A stretch of 64,000 nucleotides of DNA, from contig CAWIMG010000016.1 of assembly GCA_963837105.1 (NCBI GenBank), forward strand, positions 186,001 to 250,000, in the 5' to 3' direction. The translations under genes and the position numbers were made by a program. Position 1 is the stretch's first letter, and the number at the start of each line of letters is the position of its first letter. This DNA is from UBA9676 sp963837105. GTDB taxonomy: Bacteria > Actinomycetota > Actinomycetes > Streptosporangiales > Streptosporangiaceae. Below the pieces are notes generated by a model that saw only the letters and a list, made by a program, of their open reading frames with translations, was not told the origin of the DNA and ran no database searches. Shown in pieces: positions 61,440-64,000 of this stretch.

Positions 61440-63121
61440 AGCTTCTCCAGGTACCGGTGCACCAGCATGACTGCCATGGCGCCTTCACCGACCGCGGACG
61501 CCACCCGCTTGGCCGATTCGGCCCGGACGTCGCCAGCCACGAACACGCCGGGCACGCTGGTCTCCAGGTGGTAGGGATGACGGTCCAGCGGCCAGCCGCG
61601 GGGACGCTCCCCCGGCTCGCCGGAGACGAACAGGTCCGGCCCGGCCATGATGAAGCCACGGCTGTCCCGGGTGACCACGCCGTCCAGCCAGTCCGTCCGC
61701 GGCGCGGCGCCAATGAACACGAACAGCCAGCCCGCGTCCACCGTTTCGGTGGCCCCGGTCGAGGTATCCCGCAGCGTCAGCCGCTCCAGCTGTTTGTGCC
61801 CCTCCGCCGCGACCACCTCGGTGCAGGTGCGGACACCGATGTTGGGATAGCCCTCGACCTGCTGGACCAGGTAGTGGGACATGGACCTGGCCAGAGACGG
61901 GCCGCGCACGCAGAGCGTCACCGACCTGGCGTGCCGGCAGAGGTAGACCGCCGCCTGGCCGGCCGAGTTCGCCCCGCCGACGATGTAGACGTCACTGCCG
62001 GAACAGCTGGCCGCCTCGGTCAGCGACGACCCGTAGGACACGCCGCGGCCGGTCAGCTCGGCCAGGCCGGGAGCGTCCAGCTGCCGGTAGGAGACGCCGG
62101 TGGCCAGGATGACGGTGTGCGCGCCGATGCCCGACCCGTCGGCGAACCGGATGGTGCGGGCCGAGCCGTTGACCTCCAGGCCGGTCGCCTCCCGGGTGGT
62201 GAGCACCTCGGCGCCGAACCTGGTCGCCTGCCGCCGGGCCCGCTCGGTCAGCTGCGCACCGGACACCCCGTCCGGGAATCCCAGGTAGTTCTCGATCCGG
62301 GAACTCTGGCCCGCCTGCCCGCCGGTTGCGGTGCGCTCCACCAGCACCGTCCGCAGGCCCTCGGACGCGCCGTACACCGCGGCGCCGAGGCCAGCCGGCC
62401 CGCCGCCGATCACCACCAGGTCGTAGAAGTCGCCGGATGGGGTGGTGGCCAGCCCCACCCGGCTGGCCAGCTCGGCGTCGGCCGGCTCGACCAGTGCCTC
62501 GCCGTCCGGGGTGATCACCACCGGCAGCCGCAGGCCGTCCTGGCCGGCCGCGGCCAGCAGCCGGTGGCCCTCCGGCTCGTTGGCGGCGTACCAGCGGTAG
62601 GGCACCTGATTGCGGGCGAGAAACTCGCGGACCGCCCCGGACCGCGCCGACCAGCGATGGCCGACGATCTTGGTTTCCGGCACGGGCCGGTAGTCGGCCT
62701 GCCGCCAGGCCTCCAGCAGGGCGTCCACCACCGGGTACAGCTTCTCCTCCGGCGGGTCCCAGGGCTTGAGCAGGTAGTGGTCGAGGTCGACCACGTTGAT
62801 CGCGTCGATGGCGGCGTCGGTGTCGGCATAGGCGGTCAGCAGAACCCGCCGCGCTCCGGGCCAGATGTCCATCGCCCGTTCCAGGAACTCGATCCCGTTC
62901 ATGCCGGGCATCCGGTAGTCGGCCAGGATCACCGCCACCAGGTCGCCCCGCAGCTTGATCTCACCGAGAGCGTCCAGGGCCGCCTCGGGCGACTCCGCCC
63001 GCACGATGCGGTACTCCTCGCCGTAGCGGCGGCGCAGGTCGCGCGCCACCGCCCGGGACACGCCGGGGTCGTCATCAACCGTGACGATCACAGTCCGCCC
63101 TGCACTGACGGGTGTGGTCAC
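61436..63121 (-). CDS. Response-regulator receiver fused to a thioredoxin-reductase-like flavoprotein
   Basis: 561 residues. The receiver domain (1-125) has VTVDDDPG, the phospho-Asp D68 in ILADYRMPG and the switch Lys in LLKPWDPP. A short thioredoxin-like region follows (KIVGHRWSARSGAVREFL, VPYRW, LPVVITPDG). The FAD/NAD(P)H unit (about 230-560) has VVIGGGPAGLGAAVYGASEG, YIVGGANSAGQAAVYL and GVFVAGDVRAESAKR. No CxxC is present in the reductase part (EAASCSGSD), so it is not a standard thioredoxin reductase. GTG 63121 follows a GGGAGG site. It leads a three-gene operon with the kinase and the UBP finger. Confidence 0.9.
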   Translation of the reverse strand: MTTPVSAGRTVIVTVDDDPGVSRAVARDLRRRYGEEYRIVRAESPEAALDALGEIKLRGDLVAVILADYRMPGMNGIEFLERAMDIWPGARRVLLTAYADTDAAIDAINVVDLDHYLLKPWDPPEEKLYPVVDALLEAWRQADYRPVPETKIVGHRWSARSGAVREFLARNQVPYRWYAANEPEGHRLLAAAGQDGLRLPVVITPDGEALVEPADAELASRVGLATTPSGDFYDLVVIGGGPAGLGAAVYGASEGLRTVLVERTATGGQAGQSSRIENYLGFPDGVSGAQLTERARRQATRFGAEVLTTREATGLEVNGSARTIRFADGSGIGAHTVILATGVSYRQLDAPGLAELTGRGVSYGSSLTEAASCSGSDVYIVGGANSAGQAAVYLCRHARSVTLCVRGPSLARSMSHYLVQQVEGYPNIGVRTCTEVVAAEGHKQLERLTLRDTSTGATETVDAGWLFVFIGAAPRTDWLDGVVTRDSRGFIMAGPDLFVSGEPGERPRGWPLDRHPYHLETSVPGVFVAGDVRAESAKRVASAVGEGAMAVMLVHRYLEKL

Positions 63122-63230
63122 CGTGTGCCGCCTCCCTTGAGGGTCACCGCCCGTACCCATGCTAAGAGGCCGCGCAGGGTGCACGTCTGAATCGTGAGGG
63201 TGCTTGGCTTGCGCAGGTCACGCCGCTACC

Positions 63231-63251
63231 CTGAGTGATGTCGTCACTCAG
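63231..63251. repeat. 8-bp perfect inverted repeat ahead of the ISKra4 ORF
   Basis: CTGAGTGA (63231-63238) and TCACTCAG (63244-63251) with a 5-base loop lie just before the GGAGG site of ORF1. This could be part of the element's end or a small hairpin that limits translation. Confidence 0.5.
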
Positions 63252-63264
63252 TTTGGAGGCGGGC

Positions 63265-63660
63265 ATGCCTGAGCAGCTTGCTGGGCGGGATCTGGCGTGG
63301 CTGGAACGCCGCCGCGCCGAGTTGTTCGGCTTGATCTCCCAGGTTGGGGATTTCCGGCGGGGGGCGCTGAACGCGGTGTGGCGCAGGTGCGGCAAGCCGA
63401 ACTGCGCGTGCGCCCAGCCAGGGCACCGCGGGCATGGGCCGCAGTGGAACCTGACCCGTCGCATCGGCGGCAAGACGGTGAATGTGCACCTGAAGCCGGG
63501 CCCGGAGCTGGAGAAGGCCCGGCGGGAGGTCGCCGAGCACCAGCGGTTCGCTGCCCTGGTGGAGGAGGTGAGTCAGGTCAGTGAGGCGATCTGCGCGGCC
63601 CGGCCGGTGGCCGGGCAGGCGGCGCCCCCTCCGCCGGAGGGGGAAAGGGGGGGCTCCTAG
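63265..63660 (+). CDS. ISKra4-associated ORF1 (DUF6788-like)
   Basis: 131 residues. The core RRCGKPNCACAQPGHRGHGPQW with CxxxxCxC suggests a zinc knuckle, and LTRRIGGKTVNVHLKPGPELEKAR resembles the short proteins fused to or preceding ISKra4-type transposases. ATG 63265 follows GGAGG at 63255; a longer frame from 63235 is less likely. The frame ends at TAG 63658, immediately after an A3G7 run where the downstream transposase frame overlaps by -1. Confidence 0.75.
   Translation: MPEQLAGRDLAWLERRRAELFGLISQVGDFRRGALNAVWRRCGKPNCACAQPGHRGHGPQWNLTRRIGGKTVNVHLKPGPELEKARREVAEHQRFAALVEEVSQVSEAICAARPVAGQAAPPPPEGERGGS
63648..63654 (+). promoter_or_regulatory. Candidate -1 frameshift site G GGG GGC
   Basis: In ORF1 the heptamer reads G GGG GGC, which suits simultaneous -1 slippage. 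A stop codon (63658-63660) follows directly, and the -1 frame is the transposase frame. An ordinary homopolymer indel would look the same. Confidence 0.5.
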
Positions 63661-64000
63661 CTGGCCTGGCCGAGATCGCCGCCACCGAAGTGGCTGCCCT
63701 GGCGGGGCTGGCCGCCGGGATGCTCGGGCAGGGCGCGGCGCTGGGTGTGCTGGAGGAGGCGATGCGGGCCGCGCTGGCCGCAGCCGGCGCGCGGCTGCTG
63801 GAAGCAGTCCTGGCCGGTGGTGATGACGGGTATGCCGGCCCGCACGTCAAGTGCGCCAGCGGCCACCAGGCGGTCTTCGCCGGCCGCCGGCCCAAGGCCA
63901 TCACCACGGTGCTGGGGCCGGTGCGGGTGATGCGGGCCTGGTATCACTGCGCTGAATGCAAGCACGGGTTCGCGCCGCGGGATGAGCAGCTGGGGGTGAC
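63651..64000 (+). CDS. ISKra4-family transposase, 5' part only
   Basis: About 116 residues are visible in the -1 frame from the slippery site, running off the window. GLAAGMLGQGAALGVLEEAM is followed by GYAGPHVKCASGHQAVFAGRR, ITTVLGPVRVMRAWYHCAEC and HGFAPRDEQLGV, the zinc-binding N-terminal region of ISKra4 (UPF0236-like) transposases. There is no good start of its own near the beginning, so expression probably depends on frameshifting from ORF1. Confidence 0.7.

Larger units (their letters stand above)
63231..64000 (+). mobile_element. ISKra4-type insertion sequence, cut by the window end
   Basis: ORF1 and the first part of the transposase ORF are present; the rest lies beyond base 64000. 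The left boundary is a guess, near or before the 63231 hairpin. No terminal inverted repeat can be checked without the right end. Confidence 0.6.

Overview
This window comes from a very GC-rich actinomycete. The signs are strong G/C bias at third codon positions, dense GTGA/ATGA gene overlaps, an ECF42 sigma factor paired with a DGPF protein, a MocR regulator, a bacterial PH-domain (YdbS/YdbT) pair, a VKOR oxidase, LutABC, LCP and LAL proteins. I cannot name the genus. No rRNA, tRNA or CRISPR array was seen.

Layout. 0.1-4.4 kb: envelope redox genes (Sco1-like lipoprotein, GNAT, PEBP, DUF929 thioredoxin-fold protein plus VKOR). 4.5-12.1 kb: a two-gene ABC transporter, a histidine kinase/LuxR response-regulator pair, and a fused heterodimer-type ABC exporter. 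12.0-16.1 kb: the PH-domain pair, a threonine dehydratase-like enzyme, a yeast-type cytosine deaminase and a membrane protein. 16.3-19.2 kb: the lactate-utilisation operon lutABC. 19.4-26.1 kb: DGPF/ECF42, ABM-like and AhpD-like proteins, MocR, and a large LuxR-type STAND regulator. 26.1-29.0 kb: an insertion hotspot with a decayed IS110 element beside an intact IS630 element. The IS630 element sits exactly at the start codon of a homocysteine methyltransferase/MTHFR gene. 31.0-40.9 kb: a molybdenum hydroxylase operon, aldo-keto reductase, proline-iminopeptidase-like hydrolase, MetE-like methyltransferase, acetoacetyl-CoA synthetase and amidohydrolase. 41.0-49.6 kb: an HTH regulator with a hydrolase, CcdA, DUF2461, and an operon of MFS transporter, sphingosine-phosphate-lyase-like enzyme and FGGY kinase. 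49.7-52.4 kb: a TPP riboswitch ahead of an NCS1 permease and an APH-fold kinase. 52.5-59.6 kb: an APC permease, an LCP protein, and an ArsR regulator with an MgtA-like P-type ATPase. 59.6-63.1 kb: a redox-signalling operon (receiver-flavoprotein, cNMP-domain histidine kinase, UBP zinc finger). 63.2-64.0 kb: the start of an ISKra4-type element with a probable -1 frameshift site.

The most interesting systems are the receiver-flavoprotein/cNMP-kinase/UBP-finger operon, the TPP-controlled permease and kinase, and the lyase/kinase/MFS operon. An important caution applies throughout. At least eight conserved genes carry single-base length changes, mostly in short homopolymers. This pattern suggests indel errors in the assembly at least as strongly as true gene decay, so each 'pseudogene' call here is provisional.
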